From: Methylobacterium sp. NMS14P
GTDB taxonomy: Bacteria; Pseudomonadota; Alphaproteobacteria; Rhizobiales; Beijerinckiaceae
Direction: 5' to 3'
DNA: 64,000 nt
Assembly: GCF_028583545.1 (NCBI RefSeq)
Contig: NZ_CP087106.1
Location: 496,001-560,000 of the forward strand
Part shown: piece after piece, positions 8,212 to 16,271 of the stretch
How the letters are laid out: each line of letters begins with the position of its first letter
Numbering within the stretch: position 1 is the first letter of the stretch
Translations under genes and position numbers: made by a program
Notes under the pieces: model-generated
What the model saw: the letters and a program-made list of their open reading frames with translations, nothing else
Told to the model about the DNA's origin: nothing
The model's database searches: none

Positions 8212-8233
8212 GGGGAGCCCTTTTAGGCTCCCC
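8212..8233 (+). terminator. Intercistronic stem-loop
   Basis: Perfect 8-bp arms GGGGAGCC and GGCTCCCC around a 6-base loop CTTTTA, 12 bases after a stop codon. No T-run follows. Such compact hairpins between genes are common in phage genomes and may partly terminate transcription or stabilise mRNA. Confidence 0.55.
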
Positions 8234-8266
8234 ATTCATCACTCATTCCCTAGATTGGACATTGAA

Positions 8267-9529
8267 ATGGTCGCGCTCCATCAGCGTGCGAACGACTACG
8301 CGCGCTTTCTTCCCGCCATCAACGGCAATTTTGCTCGGTTTGCACGGAAATCAGCATCCGCCCACAAGAGGCCGCTACCTGCTGGTCTTACGGCTCAGCA
8401 GTTCGACTTTCTCGATCCCGGTGGGCTGTTCTATTATCCCTGGGCTCTCTACACGGCCGCCGAGGGAGTCAACGACACTCAACCAACTATGGTGAGCCAT
8501 CGCGACCGCCGCACTTCGTTCGTCCTGGGCGATAGCGGCGGCTACTCGCTCATCAGCGGTTCCGTTAAGGAATCTATTGATACGTTTCGTGAACGTTCTC
8601 TCAGATGGATCGAGACCAACTGTGATGTGGGTCTGCCCGTTGACGTTCCAACTCGCGCCATCGATGCACAACCTGACGCCTGGACCTTCCGTAAGTGTTT
8701 GGATGCCACCCTGCACAACACCGACTACGCTGTCGCCGACGCTTGTGCGGGGGCCCACCTATTAGCCGTTTATAAGGGGCGCAATCATCGGGAGGCCCGG
8801 GACTGGATAGCTGAGATGAAGACTCGACGCATGTGGGGCATTGCCTTGGGCGGCCACACGCGGCTGGACTTTTGGTTTTGGTGCAAGGCGATCAAAACCC
8901 TCGTCGACGATGGCTTTTTGGATCATATCCGCCACATCCACGTGCTGGGCACCACAGAACCCGGCGTTGCCGTGCTCCTGACAGCCCTCAAGCGGGCGCT
9001 GCGCTCCTATCTCAAGCGCGACGACCTAGAGGTCACCTTCGACAGCAGCCGGGCTTACCGCATCACGCAAGCCTATGGTCAGGTCACCCTGGGATTGAAG
9101 CTGGGGATGGCCGGCAACAGCGGCGCAGACAATGCCTTCGACTTCCGTTCGTTTACCTTCCCGCAGCAGGGCGGAAAGGTGAATCGGGCGGCGCAGTTTC
9201 CCTTTGATAGCCCACTCGGTCGACTATGCACGATCGGCGACTTCATGCCTGCTGTGAGCCCTGCCGTTCCCGCCTTTGACGCCGTAGGTTCGAACCTCCT
9301 CAGTCACCATGAAACGTACATGGAACTGGGCGCCATCGAACAAGCCAACCTACTTTGTGACATGGACCAAAAGCAGAGATCGCTAGTGCCCTGGCACATC
9401 CAGGAAGGCGTCAGGACCATCCATCACCTGTTCCAGACGGGCGACGCCGTATACTTCGATCGTCGTAAGGCGCTACTTCAATACTACAACAAAGGCTTGC
9501 TGGAAAGCGGTTTTGACGATTTCCGTTAA
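8267..9529 (+). CDS. tRNA-guanine transglycosylase-like / DpdA-like protein
   Basis: 420 aa from ATG 8267 (a TTG 12 bases earlier is possible). Features resembling the TGT barrel: LGDSGGYSLISG with Asp89 where TGT has its DSGG(F/Y) base-binding Asp; GIALGGHTR at 191-199 like the TGT Gly-Gly loop; IHVLGTTEPG at 224-233; and VTFDSSR with Asp259 where TGT has the nucleophile Asp. The C-terminal Cys/His zinc site of tRNA-acting TGT is not visible, but LLSHHETYMELG resembles the helix that follows it. The family exchanges a guanine base; DpdA relatives act on DNA. Its target here is unknown. Neighbours suggest phage-derived nucleic-acid modification. The family assignment rests on motifs alone. 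Confidence 0.55.
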   Translation: MVALHQRANDYARFLPAINGNFARFARKSASAHKRPLPAGLTAQQFDFLDPGGLFYYPWALYTAAEGVNDTQPTMVSHRDRRTSFVLGDSGGYSLISGSVKESIDTFRERSLRWIETNCDVGLPVDVPTRAIDAQPDAWTFRKCLDATLHNTDYAVADACAGAHLLAVYKGRNHREARDWIAEMKTRRMWGIALGGHTRLDFWFWCKAIKTLVDDGFLDHIRHIHVLGTTEPGVAVLLTALKRALRSYLKRDDLEVTFDSSRAYRITQAYGQVTLGLKLGMAGNSGADNAFDFRSFTFPQQGGKVNRAAQFPFDSPLGRLCTIGDFMPAVSPAVPAFDAVGSNLLSHHETYMELGAIEQANLLCDMDQKQRSLVPWHIQEGVRTIHHLFQTGDAVYFDRRKALLQYYNKGLLESGFDDFR

Positions 9530-9536
9530 ACGGAAA
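9520..9536. repeat. Palindrome TTTCCGTT-N-AACGGAAA, copy 2
   Basis: Perfect 8-1-8 palindrome (centre A) overlapping the stop codon of the TGT-like gene; same arms as 6158-6174. Confidence 0.6.
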
Positions 9537-9553
9537 GCCGCCCCAGTCATAAC

Positions 9554-9576
9554 AGCGACGCTGCGCAAGCGTCGCT
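9554..9576 (+). terminator. Stem-loop after the TGT-like gene
   Basis: Perfect 9-bp arms AGCGACGCT and AGCGTCGCT with loop GCGCA, 25 bases after the stop codon, before the glycosyltransferase-like gene. No T-run directly follows. Confidence 0.55.
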
Positions 9577-9631
9577 ACACGCTCGTCCGTCAATATTTCT
9601 AAAATCATGACACCAAAGTAGGAGTAATGCA

Positions 9632-10726
9632 GTGTGTGAAGATAAGAAGGTCCCTGACGACCACAAGATAGCATCGCACACCGGTACAAGCGAAGAGGAT
9701 GATTTGCGCGTTATACCTGATAATCAGCTTATTAAAACGGTGGCCTTCACCAGCGTTGAGACGCCGGACACGCCTAGCACGTCCAAAATTCTGGCAGGTT
9801 CTTCCTTTCGCCAGCAGATGGCTGGGCAAGTCGCCCAGCAGTTCGGCGCATTCATCACGTCTTTCCGCCCGCAGGACCAAGCTAAATGGCGCAAGCGTAG
9901 AGATGCTTTTGCTCGTCAACTCATTGCCTGGATGAACAACACGGATGTGCCCTTGCACCTTCGGCTGAGCGGATGGTGTCAAACAGACATCGACGCCTTT
10001 GAAGCCGACTACGATGGCTTACTAGCACAGGTGAAGAAATTCGGTGGCTCCTACAAGGCAGCGCCAGGAGCGCTTCTCATTCACAACCGCATCGCTTGCC
10101 TCAAGGCGTTCTACGCGAGTGATTGCGACTGGGGCGTCATGATGGACGATGACGCGGTGCTCTATGACAAGGCGCAACACAACAGCGCTTGGAGCTTATT
10201 TCCCGAAATGGCGAAGAATGGTTTAGCCGCATACGCTGAGGTGGACATTTTCTTCCCAAACAATCCGGGCAAGCCCGGGGGCGGCTTCAACGCTAGATAT
10301 GCAGAGGACCCACAGCTATATACGAAAAATCACGTTTTCGAGCGCAATCCCGACTTAAAAGGAAGCATGTTCATCGTGCGGAATTTCCGCAAAGCCAAGC
10401 GACATGAGGTGCTACCCGATCCTTCCTACACGATTCACGGCGAGGACACCCTGTTCGCTACAGAAGCCATCAAGCAGGGCTGTACCGTGATGAAGTGTTG
10501 GAACATCAATCTCAAGGAGTTGATCAGCGATCGTAATAGTCACTTCGCAAAGGACCGCGTCCGAAAGATGACTGAGGCTCACAGGCGCATCGCGGAGATC
10601 TACGCGGGTGATGGGCTGCGCATGAAGCACCCAGATGATCCCGAGAGCAAAACGCTAGAGCGAAGGGATTTCTATGACAACTGCTGGAAGGCTCGACCGA
10701 AAAAATGGACTTTGCCGAAGCCGTGA
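9632..10726 (+). CDS. GT-A-like glycosyltransferase (possible nucleobase glycosyltransferase)
   Basis: 364 aa from GTG 9632, set by an AGGAG seven bases upstream. After about 80 unstructured residues comes a GT-A-like core: LLIHNRIACLKAFYASDCDW (149-167), the metal-binding DxD in VMMDDDAVL (169-177), and a late acidic motif HGEDTLFATEAI (269-280) as in families where this Glu-Asp is catalytic. No signal peptide or membrane segment, so it is cytoplasmic. I recall comparable cytoplasmic GT-A proteins (TAGT/GREB1-like) predicted to glycosylate modified DNA bases. Its place beside the TGT-like gene fits that idea, but the acceptor is not shown by the sequence. Confidence 0.55.
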   Translation: MCEDKKVPDDHKIASHTGTSEEDDLRVIPDNQLIKTVAFTSVETPDTPSTSKILAGSSFRQQMAGQVAQQFGAFITSFRPQDQAKWRKRRDAFARQLIAWMNNTDVPLHLRLSGWCQTDIDAFEADYDGLLAQVKKFGGSYKAAPGALLIHNRIACLKAFYASDCDWGVMMDDDAVLYDKAQHNSAWSLFPEMAKNGLAAYAEVDIFFPNNPGKPGGGFNARYAEDPQLYTKNHVFERNPDLKGSMFIVRNFRKAKRHEVLPDPSYTIHGEDTLFATEAIKQGCTVMKCWNINLKELISDRNSHFAKDRVRKMTEAHRRIAEIYAGDGLRMKHPDDPESKTLERRDFYDNCWKARPKKWTLPKP

Positions 10727-10773
10727 ACATGTAGGAGAAAAGCAGGGAAGCTGCTCGAAGAACCTGCGGCTCT

Positions 10774-11139
10774 TCAGACCCACGGATACATATCTAAAGT
10801 GGAACTCAGATCCACGATCCTACGCGCCGCCCTTGCCGCCCTTGCGTAAATGGAGATGGGATGCGTGGCACGGAAGGAGAGATCGCGCTCCAGCCCAATG
10901 ACGAGCCCCGCGCTCACCTCCTTCAGCTCATCCAGGCTGACGTAGCCGAGCTCGGGTTCACCGACGCCGAGGTCGCATAGCCCGAACAGGGTGTCACCAT
11001 CTGGTTCCATCGCACAGATCAACCAGGTGGCCGGACCGGTGGGGTTGAACAGCTTGAGCACTGGATGATGGTCACGTTCGCAGTCGCGCCCATTAGCCAG
11101 AAGCAGCTCACGGGTTGCAGCGTCGATCAAGGGCAGCAT
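10774..11139 (-). CDS. DUF2958 domain protein
   Basis: 121 aa from ATG 11139. The sequence LPLIDAATRELLLANG, HHPVLKLFNPTGPATWLI, LFGLCDLGVGEPELGYVSL and GLERDLSFRATHPIS follows the DUF2958 pattern found on plasmids and integrative elements. The function is unknown. It is convergent with the glycosyltransferase-like gene and stands alone, consistent with plasmid or ICE debris. Confidence 0.82.
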   Translation of the reverse strand: MLPLIDAATRELLLANGRDCERDHHPVLKLFNPTGPATWLICAMEPDGDTLFGLCDLGVGEPELGYVSLDELKEVSAGLVIGLERDLSFRATHPISIYARAARAARRIVDLSSTLDMYPWV

Positions 11140-11224
11140 CGGCGTCCTCGCAGTTGATGCGGGGAGCGTGCAGCCAAGGGAGCCCGAGGGCGAGCAACTC
11201 GCCACCGATGGAGTCTCAACCGAA

Positions 11225-11254
11225 AATATCATAAAAGCTACATTTTATTATGTT
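11225..11254. repeat. 13-4-13 dyad upstream of dead recombinase, copy A
   Basis: Arms AATATCATAAAAG and ATTTTATTATGTT around CTAC; three arm positions do not pair. It is a diverged version of the perfect dyad at 26690-26719. A half-site AACATCAT follows 62 bases after the dyad end (11316-11323), the same spacing as in the other copy. Confidence 0.65.
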
Positions 11255-11480
11255 TGGCGATAAGTTGTTGCAATTGCTGCATTCTGCTCGCCACTCGTCC
11301 TTCTGTTGACGCGACAACATCATTTTTTGTTGCGGACATCGCAAAGAATGAGACTATGCGAGCAGGCGGTCATAACGACCGAGCCGGAATTCGAGAGGTT
11401 GACGCCTGCCAGTCAGAGGGCAGGGGAGGACTGCATTGCGTCTAAAATGAACGCGGACGTTCCGCTTCGCGCCCATCCCG
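11255..11480 (+). pseudogene. 5' fragment of a tyrosine recombinase
   Basis: The stretch aligns base by base with the promoter and first ~35 codons of the recombinase at 26825. CEQAVITTEPEFERLTPASQRAGEDC matches MKQARVPTEGEFKRLVAVVGQGRHG in the same frame, with TGC where the intact copy has its ATG. Nothing of the catalytic domain follows. It is therefore a dead, truncated relative. It sits between the phage-like block and the catabolic cluster. Confidence 0.7.
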
Positions 11481-11618
11481 GTCATTCAGATGGCTTTGAC
11501 GACGTCCCATAAGCGGACGCTACCGGCTGCGATCGACCGTTCGCATGAGGGCAGCTCACGAAGGGACGCGGAATTCTGCGGTCGCTGAACATGTAGTGCT
11601 TCTGTCACGTATGCTGCT

Positions 11619-12722
11619 CTACTGCAGGGGCAGCTCTTGGAAGCGGCCATTCTCGACGCGGTAAAAGACGAAGTCGAGGCGGGTGATGTCGCCTTTCTTA
11701 TCGTAGGCGAGCGGCCCGATCACCGTGTCGAAAGTCATGCCGGAATGGATCTTGTCGGCAACGCTCTTGGGATCGGCATTGCCGGCGGCCTTGATCGCCC
11801 CCGCAACCACCTGCACCGCGGCATAGGCGTAGAGGGTGAAGCCCTCTGGATCGATGCCTTTGGCCTTGAAGCGTGCGACCACCGGGGCGGCTGCCGCGTT
11901 CTTGCGTGCGTCCGGGCTGAAGGTGATCAGTGTACCCTCGCCGACCGGACCGGCTATCGAGGCGAACTCGCTCGCGTACATGGCATCCCCCCCAATCATC
12001 GGAACCTGGATGCCCTGATCTCGCATCTGACGCAGGATCAGGCCGCCCTCAGTGAAGACACCGCCGAAGTAAACCACGTCCGCGCCGTATCCCTTGATCT
12101 TCGAGGCAAGCGCCGAATAATCCTTCTCGCCGACGTTGATGCCCTCGAACGCCACTTCGCGCAGGCCATCCTTGTTGATCGCCTTCTTCACTTCGTCAGC
12201 AAGCCCCCGTCCATACGGCGTCTTGTCGTGGACGATGAAGACCTTCTTACGTGTGTAGTGCTTCAGCAGGTAGTTGCCCGCGACCGTGCCCTGTTGGTCG
12301 TCGCGCCCGCAGGTGCGAAATGTGTTCCAGAGGCTGCGGTCCGTGAACTTGGGATTTGTCGAGGCTGGCGTGATCTGGAGCGCGCCCGCATCGTTGTAGA
12401 CCTCGGATGCGGGAATAGAGGCTCCCGAATTTTGGTGGCCGATCACGAACTTGATGCCGTCCGTCATCAGCCGGTTGGCGACCGAGACAGCCTGCTTGGG
12501 ATCGCCTGCGTCATCCTCGAAGTGCACGGCGATCTTCTCGCCGAAGATGCCGCCCGCCGCGTTGATGTCGTCCACCGCCTGCTGGACGCCGTTGCGGTTC
12601 TGGACGCCGACCGCAGCGCTTCCACCGGTCACGGGGCCCGCCCAGCCCAGCTTGAACTCTGCGCGTGCCGGCTGCGCCAGCGCCGCCACCGCTGCCGCCG
12701 CCGCGAACATCCATGACCGCAT
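11619..12722 (-). CDS. Branched-chain amino acid-type ABC substrate-binding protein (LivK-like)
   Basis: 367 aa from ATG 12722, which begins a signal peptide (MRSWMFAAAAAVAALAQPARA). Type I periplasmic-binding fold: EFKLGWAGPVTGGSAAVG, then NGVQQAVDDINAAGGIFG, FVIGHQNSGASIPASEVYNDAG and a GDAMYASEF segment. The family delivers amino acids or amides to a LivHMGF transporter, but no permease or ATPase gene lies nearby. It sits at the edge of the catabolic cluster, so it may feed a distant transporter. Confidence 0.92.
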   Translation of the reverse strand: MRSWMFAAAAAVAALAQPARAEFKLGWAGPVTGGSAAVGVQNRNGVQQAVDDINAAGGIFGEKIAVHFEDDAGDPKQAVSVANRLMTDGIKFVIGHQNSGASIPASEVYNDAGALQITPASTNPKFTDRSLWNTFRTCGRDDQQGTVAGNYLLKHYTRKKVFIVHDKTPYGRGLADEVKKAINKDGLREVAFEGINVGEKDYSALASKIKGYGADVVYFGGVFTEGGLILRQMRDQGIQVPMIGGDAMYASEFASIAGPVGEGTLITFSPDARKNAAAAPVVARFKAKGIDPEGFTLYAYAAVQVVAGAIKAAGNADPKSVADKIHSGMTFDTVIGPLAYDKKGDITRLDFVFYRVENGRFQELPLQ

Positions 12723-12786
12723 TGTTAGCTCTTTCCCTTTCAAACATTGTCTCGCCGACGGCAGACGGTGCCGTAGTATGGAGAGT

Positions 12787-13695
12787 TCAATATGCACTCG
12801 CGTCCGGACTATCTGTGGGGTGCGCGAAAGCTTTTGAGAGTTTTTGACCTATCGGAAACTGTAAATTGATGCCTTTGGGAGGAATTGGCTTTGTAAACCA
12901 CTTGTCATACAGCGCAACAATCTCCGGTCCTTTGTAGAGAGCCGACATTGTTTGATCTACGAGCGACTTAAATGGTGCATCATCTTTACGCAGCATGATG
13001 CCGTAGGGCTCCGGCGTCGAAAATGCTTCGCTTGAAATTTCGTAAGCGTTGGGATCCTTGGATGCCGCTATGAAGCCGGCGAGCAGGATATCATCCATCG
13101 CGAAAGCATCCGCCCGGCCGCTTTCGACTAGCAAAAATCCCTCTGCGTGATCTTTACCCGTCAGAACGGCCATACCCAGCTTACGCTGCGCATTCGCCTC
13201 GACAAGTTGTTTCATGTTAGTGGCACCTGAAGTTGAAACTACCGTTTTACCTTTAAGATCATCAATCGTGTGCAGGTTCTTGATTTTCTTGGACACGTAG
13301 CGAGGCGATGTAATGAACATCGTATCGCCGAACGCCACAACCTTCTGCCTTTCCACAGTATTGGTATTTGCCCCACAATCCAGATCGATGGTGCCGTTGG
13401 CCAACAATGCTATGCGCGCTGCGGGAGCCACAGCGACAAGCTCGGTCCTGATATTTTTGTCGCCCAATCTCTTTTTGACTGCATCGGCGATGGCATAGCA
13501 AAGATCCATGCTAAACCCTACGGGTTGTTGCTTGTCGTCTAAGTATGAAAATGGGATCAGAGTTTCGCGAAAACCTAGCTTGATCTCGCCAATTTCTTTG
13601 ATTTTTCGGAGCGTTCCGCTCAATTCGTCTGATTTTGCTGGGAAGAGTGTTGATGCGAGCAGGGCCGCAGAGACCAGTATCGCGCGAGGTCGCAT
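12787..13695 (-). CDS. Polar amino acid-type ABC substrate-binding protein (copy 1)
   Basis: 302 aa with a signal peptide (MRPRAILVSAALLASTLFPAKS). Bacterial solute-binding family 3: LGFRETLIPFSYLDDKQQPVGF, LLANGTIDLDCGANTNTVERQ, TVVSTSGATNMKQLV and GRADAFAMDDILLAGF. This resembles glutamate/aspartate-binding proteins of the GltI/DEBP type. A near-twin of equal length lies at 25183-26091. No permease genes are adjacent. Base composition is distinctly lower in GC than its twin. Confidence 0.92.
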   Translation of the reverse strand: MRPRAILVSAALLASTLFPAKSDELSGTLRKIKEIGEIKLGFRETLIPFSYLDDKQQPVGFSMDLCYAIADAVKKRLGDKNIRTELVAVAPAARIALLANGTIDLDCGANTNTVERQKVVAFGDTMFITSPRYVSKKIKNLHTIDDLKGKTVVSTSGATNMKQLVEANAQRKLGMAVLTGKDHAEGFLLVESGRADAFAMDDILLAGFIAASKDPNAYEISSEAFSTPEPYGIMLRKDDAPFKSLVDQTMSALYKGPEIVALYDKWFTKPIPPKGINLQFPIGQKLSKAFAHPTDSPDASAY

Positions 13696-13773
13696 AACGA
13701 AGCTCCAGCTGTTGAGCGGATTTGCTCTGCAGTATCAAACTTCAAACATTGCAAAATCAGACAGTAGTATTGC

Positions 13774-15006
13774 TTAAGTTTTGCCAGATTGACTTGCGCT
13801 CATAAGTTTAATTGCCGCGATGGCGTAAATTTTCGCGCAATCGATCAAATCCTGCTCGTTGGCATAATCGTCGGCGCCTGCGGAAAGCGTGGGCTGTGGT
13901 CCATAGCAAATCGCAGGTACACCACGGTCCCGCCAATGCCGGGCGTCGCTCCCCGGCAGACGCACAACAAGCCGGGGGGCGGCATTCCGTACCTCCTCGA
14001 CGACCTCAGCAAATGTCTTGGTGAAGCTGCTTCCCGATGATTCCCAACTGGCATCCCACTCCTTCGGGTAAGAGAGCCGGATGCCAGGGATTTCTTGAGC
14101 TATACGTTCCAGGCGATCCTTCACGTCGCGCGCCGTAATTCCCGGCGGCATTCTGAAGTCAAAATGTGCGGACGCCATGGGGGCAACGAGGCTTCGAACT
14201 TCTCCGGCTGCTAGGACGCCGGCGCTGGCTGAGAGCCGCAGGCCTAGGTTTCCTTCGCCTCCGGTTACTCCAGCCAGTTCGGCCGGCGGCTCTGAGTAGG
14301 TTTCATTGAAGGCATCTGCGGCCGTGATGAAGCGGGCGAGGCGGCTCACTGCGGTCTCGCCACGAAGTGCGCGCGAGGAGTGTCCAGCCTCACCCGATGC
14401 TTCGACATCAACCCAGAGAAGACCTTTTTCGGCAATGGCGAAGTCCATGTAGCCGGGACCTTCGGCGCTAATCATAAAGTCACCGGTGAAGTCGGGACGG
14501 ACCGCCAATAGGTGTTCTGTTCCGCGGTTACCGAACATCACCTCGTCGCAGACCGCGGTGAAGCTGAGAGATCCTGGAAGCCTGTCGCGGCAGCTGGCCA
14601 GCGTCACCGTCGCCAGCGCCATAGCTGCGAGGCCGCCCTTGAGGTTGCCCATCCCGAGCCCGTACAGCCGTCCGTCCTCGCGCGTCTGCTGAAGAATAGG
14701 GACCGTCCAGGCTGCCTCGTCACCTGCCTGCATCGTGTCCATGTGGGCGTTGAAGACGACGTGGCGCCCTGGCCGGGAACCTGCCAAGGTGGTGACAACG
14801 TTGACGGCCTCGTCGTCGACCGCGATGCGCTCGCTGGAAACTCCGTGCCGCCCGAGGAAGCGCTGGAGCACCTCCGCGACCTCGGCCGTCCGCCCTGGCG
14901 GGTTCATGCTTGGGGCAGCCACGAACTCGGCGCAGAGATCAACCAGCACCTCGCGCTGCTCGTCGATCTGTCGGCCGATCGAGTCGATCAAGGCGTCATA
15001 CGTCAT
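13774..15006 (-). CDS. M20-family peptidase/deacylase (ArgE/DapE-like)
   Basis: 410 aa. Metal-site motifs are visible: VVFNAHMDTMQAGDEAAW, GLGMGNLKGGLAAMALA, VCDEVMFGNRGTEHL and SDARHWRDRGVPAICYGP, with the dimerisation domain between (AGHSSRALRGETAVSRLARF). The family removes acyl groups from amino acids or cuts dipeptides. Its start overlaps the stop of the upstream diaminopropionate ammonia-lyase gene by 4 bases, so the two are co-translated. It may release the free amino acid that the lyase degrades. Confidence 0.88.
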   Translation of the reverse strand: MTYDALIDSIGRQIDEQREVLVDLCAEFVAAPSMNPPGRTAEVAEVLQRFLGRHGVSSERIAVDDEAVNVVTTLAGSRPGRHVVFNAHMDTMQAGDEAAWTVPILQQTREDGRLYGLGMGNLKGGLAAMALATVTLASCRDRLPGSLSFTAVCDEVMFGNRGTEHLLAVRPDFTGDFMISAEGPGYMDFAIAEKGLLWVDVEASGEAGHSSRALRGETAVSRLARFITAADAFNETYSEPPAELAGVTGGEGNLGLRLSASAGVLAAGEVRSLVAPMASAHFDFRMPPGITARDVKDRLERIAQEIPGIRLSYPKEWDASWESSGSSFTKTFAEVVEEVRNAAPRLVVRLPGSDARHWRDRGVPAICYGPQPTLSAGADDYANEQDLIDCAKIYAIAAIKLMSASQSGKT

Positions 15007-16262
15007 TGGACAGCCTCTAACTTGCCGCTCGCCCAGCCGGGCAGCACGCTCTCTGCCGGGCGGCCCACGATTTCGGCGTAGACGGTCGGGTCCGTCGCAC
15101 CCTCTGTCCCGATGATTAGAACGACGCTGTCTTCGTTCAGGGCCGTCAGCGCCCGCGCCGATGTATCGGTAGACGCGAGCAGGAAGGCAGTAAGGCCAGC
15201 CACAGCCGATTCCCCGGCGACGACAGGTGCATCGCCCATCTCACCGTTGGCGAGAAGGCGCATTGTTTCGGCTGCGGCTTCATCCGTGATGGTGAAGAAG
15301 CCATCCGCGCCCTGATCGAGCACCGACCAAGCCAGCAGCGAAACCTCACCGCAGGCCAATCCAGCCATGATCGTGTCGAGTGCGCCGTGATCGGCTGTTG
15401 GCTGGCCTGCCTCTGCACTCATAAGAAGGCACTGCGCCTTCTCCGGCTCGGCAACGTAGTAGGCCGGAGATGCGGCCCCGAAGCGTTCCCAGAGGTAGGA
15501 GCACAGGCCAGCAGCGAGGCCGCCGACGCCTCCTTGCACGAAGACATGGGTCGGCAGGGTCCCCGCGGGCAGCTGCTCATAGACCTCGTCCATGATGAGG
15601 CCATAGCCCTGCATGACGTAGCGCGGGATGTCCGTGTACCCCTCGTATGAGGTGTCTGACACGACCTGCCAGCCGTTGGCCTCGGCCTCGTGCGCGGCCT
15701 GCCGGACAGCTTCGTCGTAGTTACCAGGCACCTCGCGGACCTCGGCGCCGTAGGCCGCGATTGCGTCGCGGCGGCCCTGGCTCACGGTCGCGTGCACGTA
15801 GATCACACAGCGGCAACCGAACGTCTTGGCTCCCCATGCGACGGAACGCCCATGGTTGCCATCCGTCGCGCACGTCACGGTAATGGCCGAGGTGACTGAC
15901 CGAAGGTCGCCGGCGGCAAGGGCGGCCGTCGTCGGACGCTTGCCTGTCTTCGCCTCCACGGCCGACTGGAGCAACGATGCGACCGCATACGCGCCACCGA
16001 GGGCCTTGAAGCTGCCAAGACCAAAGCGCGGCCCTTCGTCCTTATAGAGAGTCTTGCGGACGCCAGCCGCAGCGGCCAAGCCGTCGAGGCTCCGCAGCTC
16101 TGTCCTATGATAACCCGGCCAGGAGCTGATCTCCTCGCGCGCCCGATCAAGCTCAGCGAGGCTGAGGATCTCCGCGCGCCCGTTCTCGGCGTAGGGACCC
16201 GGGCGAACCGGCTTCGGGTTGGGAAGCAGCCGAAAGCGGTCGTTGTGCAGGATCTTGGTCAT
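15003..16262 (-). CDS. dpaL: Diaminopropionate ammonia-lyase
   Basis: 419 aa, fold-type II PLP enzyme. Family hallmarks are YAENGRAEILSLAELDRAREEI near the start, GLGSFKALGGAYAV with the PLP lysine, CATDGNHGRSVAWGAKTFGC, VSDTSYEGYTDIPRYVMQGY and the glycine loop VFVQGGVGGLAAG. It splits 2,3-diaminopropionate to pyruvate and two ammonia through 2-aminoacrylate. It is coupled to the M20 gene downstream and follows gamma-glutamyltransferase by 9 bases. A RidA gene in the cluster could clear the reactive aminoacrylate. Confidence 0.9.
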   Translation of the reverse strand: MTKILHNDRFRLLPNPKPVRPGPYAENGRAEILSLAELDRAREEISSWPGYHRTELRSLDGLAAAAGVRKTLYKDEGPRFGLGSFKALGGAYAVASLLQSAVEAKTGKRPTTAALAAGDLRSVTSAITVTCATDGNHGRSVAWGAKTFGCRCVIYVHATVSQGRRDAIAAYGAEVREVPGNYDEAVRQAAHEAEANGWQVVSDTSYEGYTDIPRYVMQGYGLIMDEVYEQLPAGTLPTHVFVQGGVGGLAAGLCSYLWERFGAASPAYYVAEPEKAQCLLMSAEAGQPTADHGALDTIMAGLACGEVSLLAWSVLDQGADGFFTITDEAAAETMRLLANGEMGDAPVVAGESAVAGLTAFLLASTDTSARALTALNEDSVVLIIGTEGATDPTVYAEIVGRPAESVLPGWASGKLEAVQ

Positions 16263-16271
16263 TTCGGTCTC

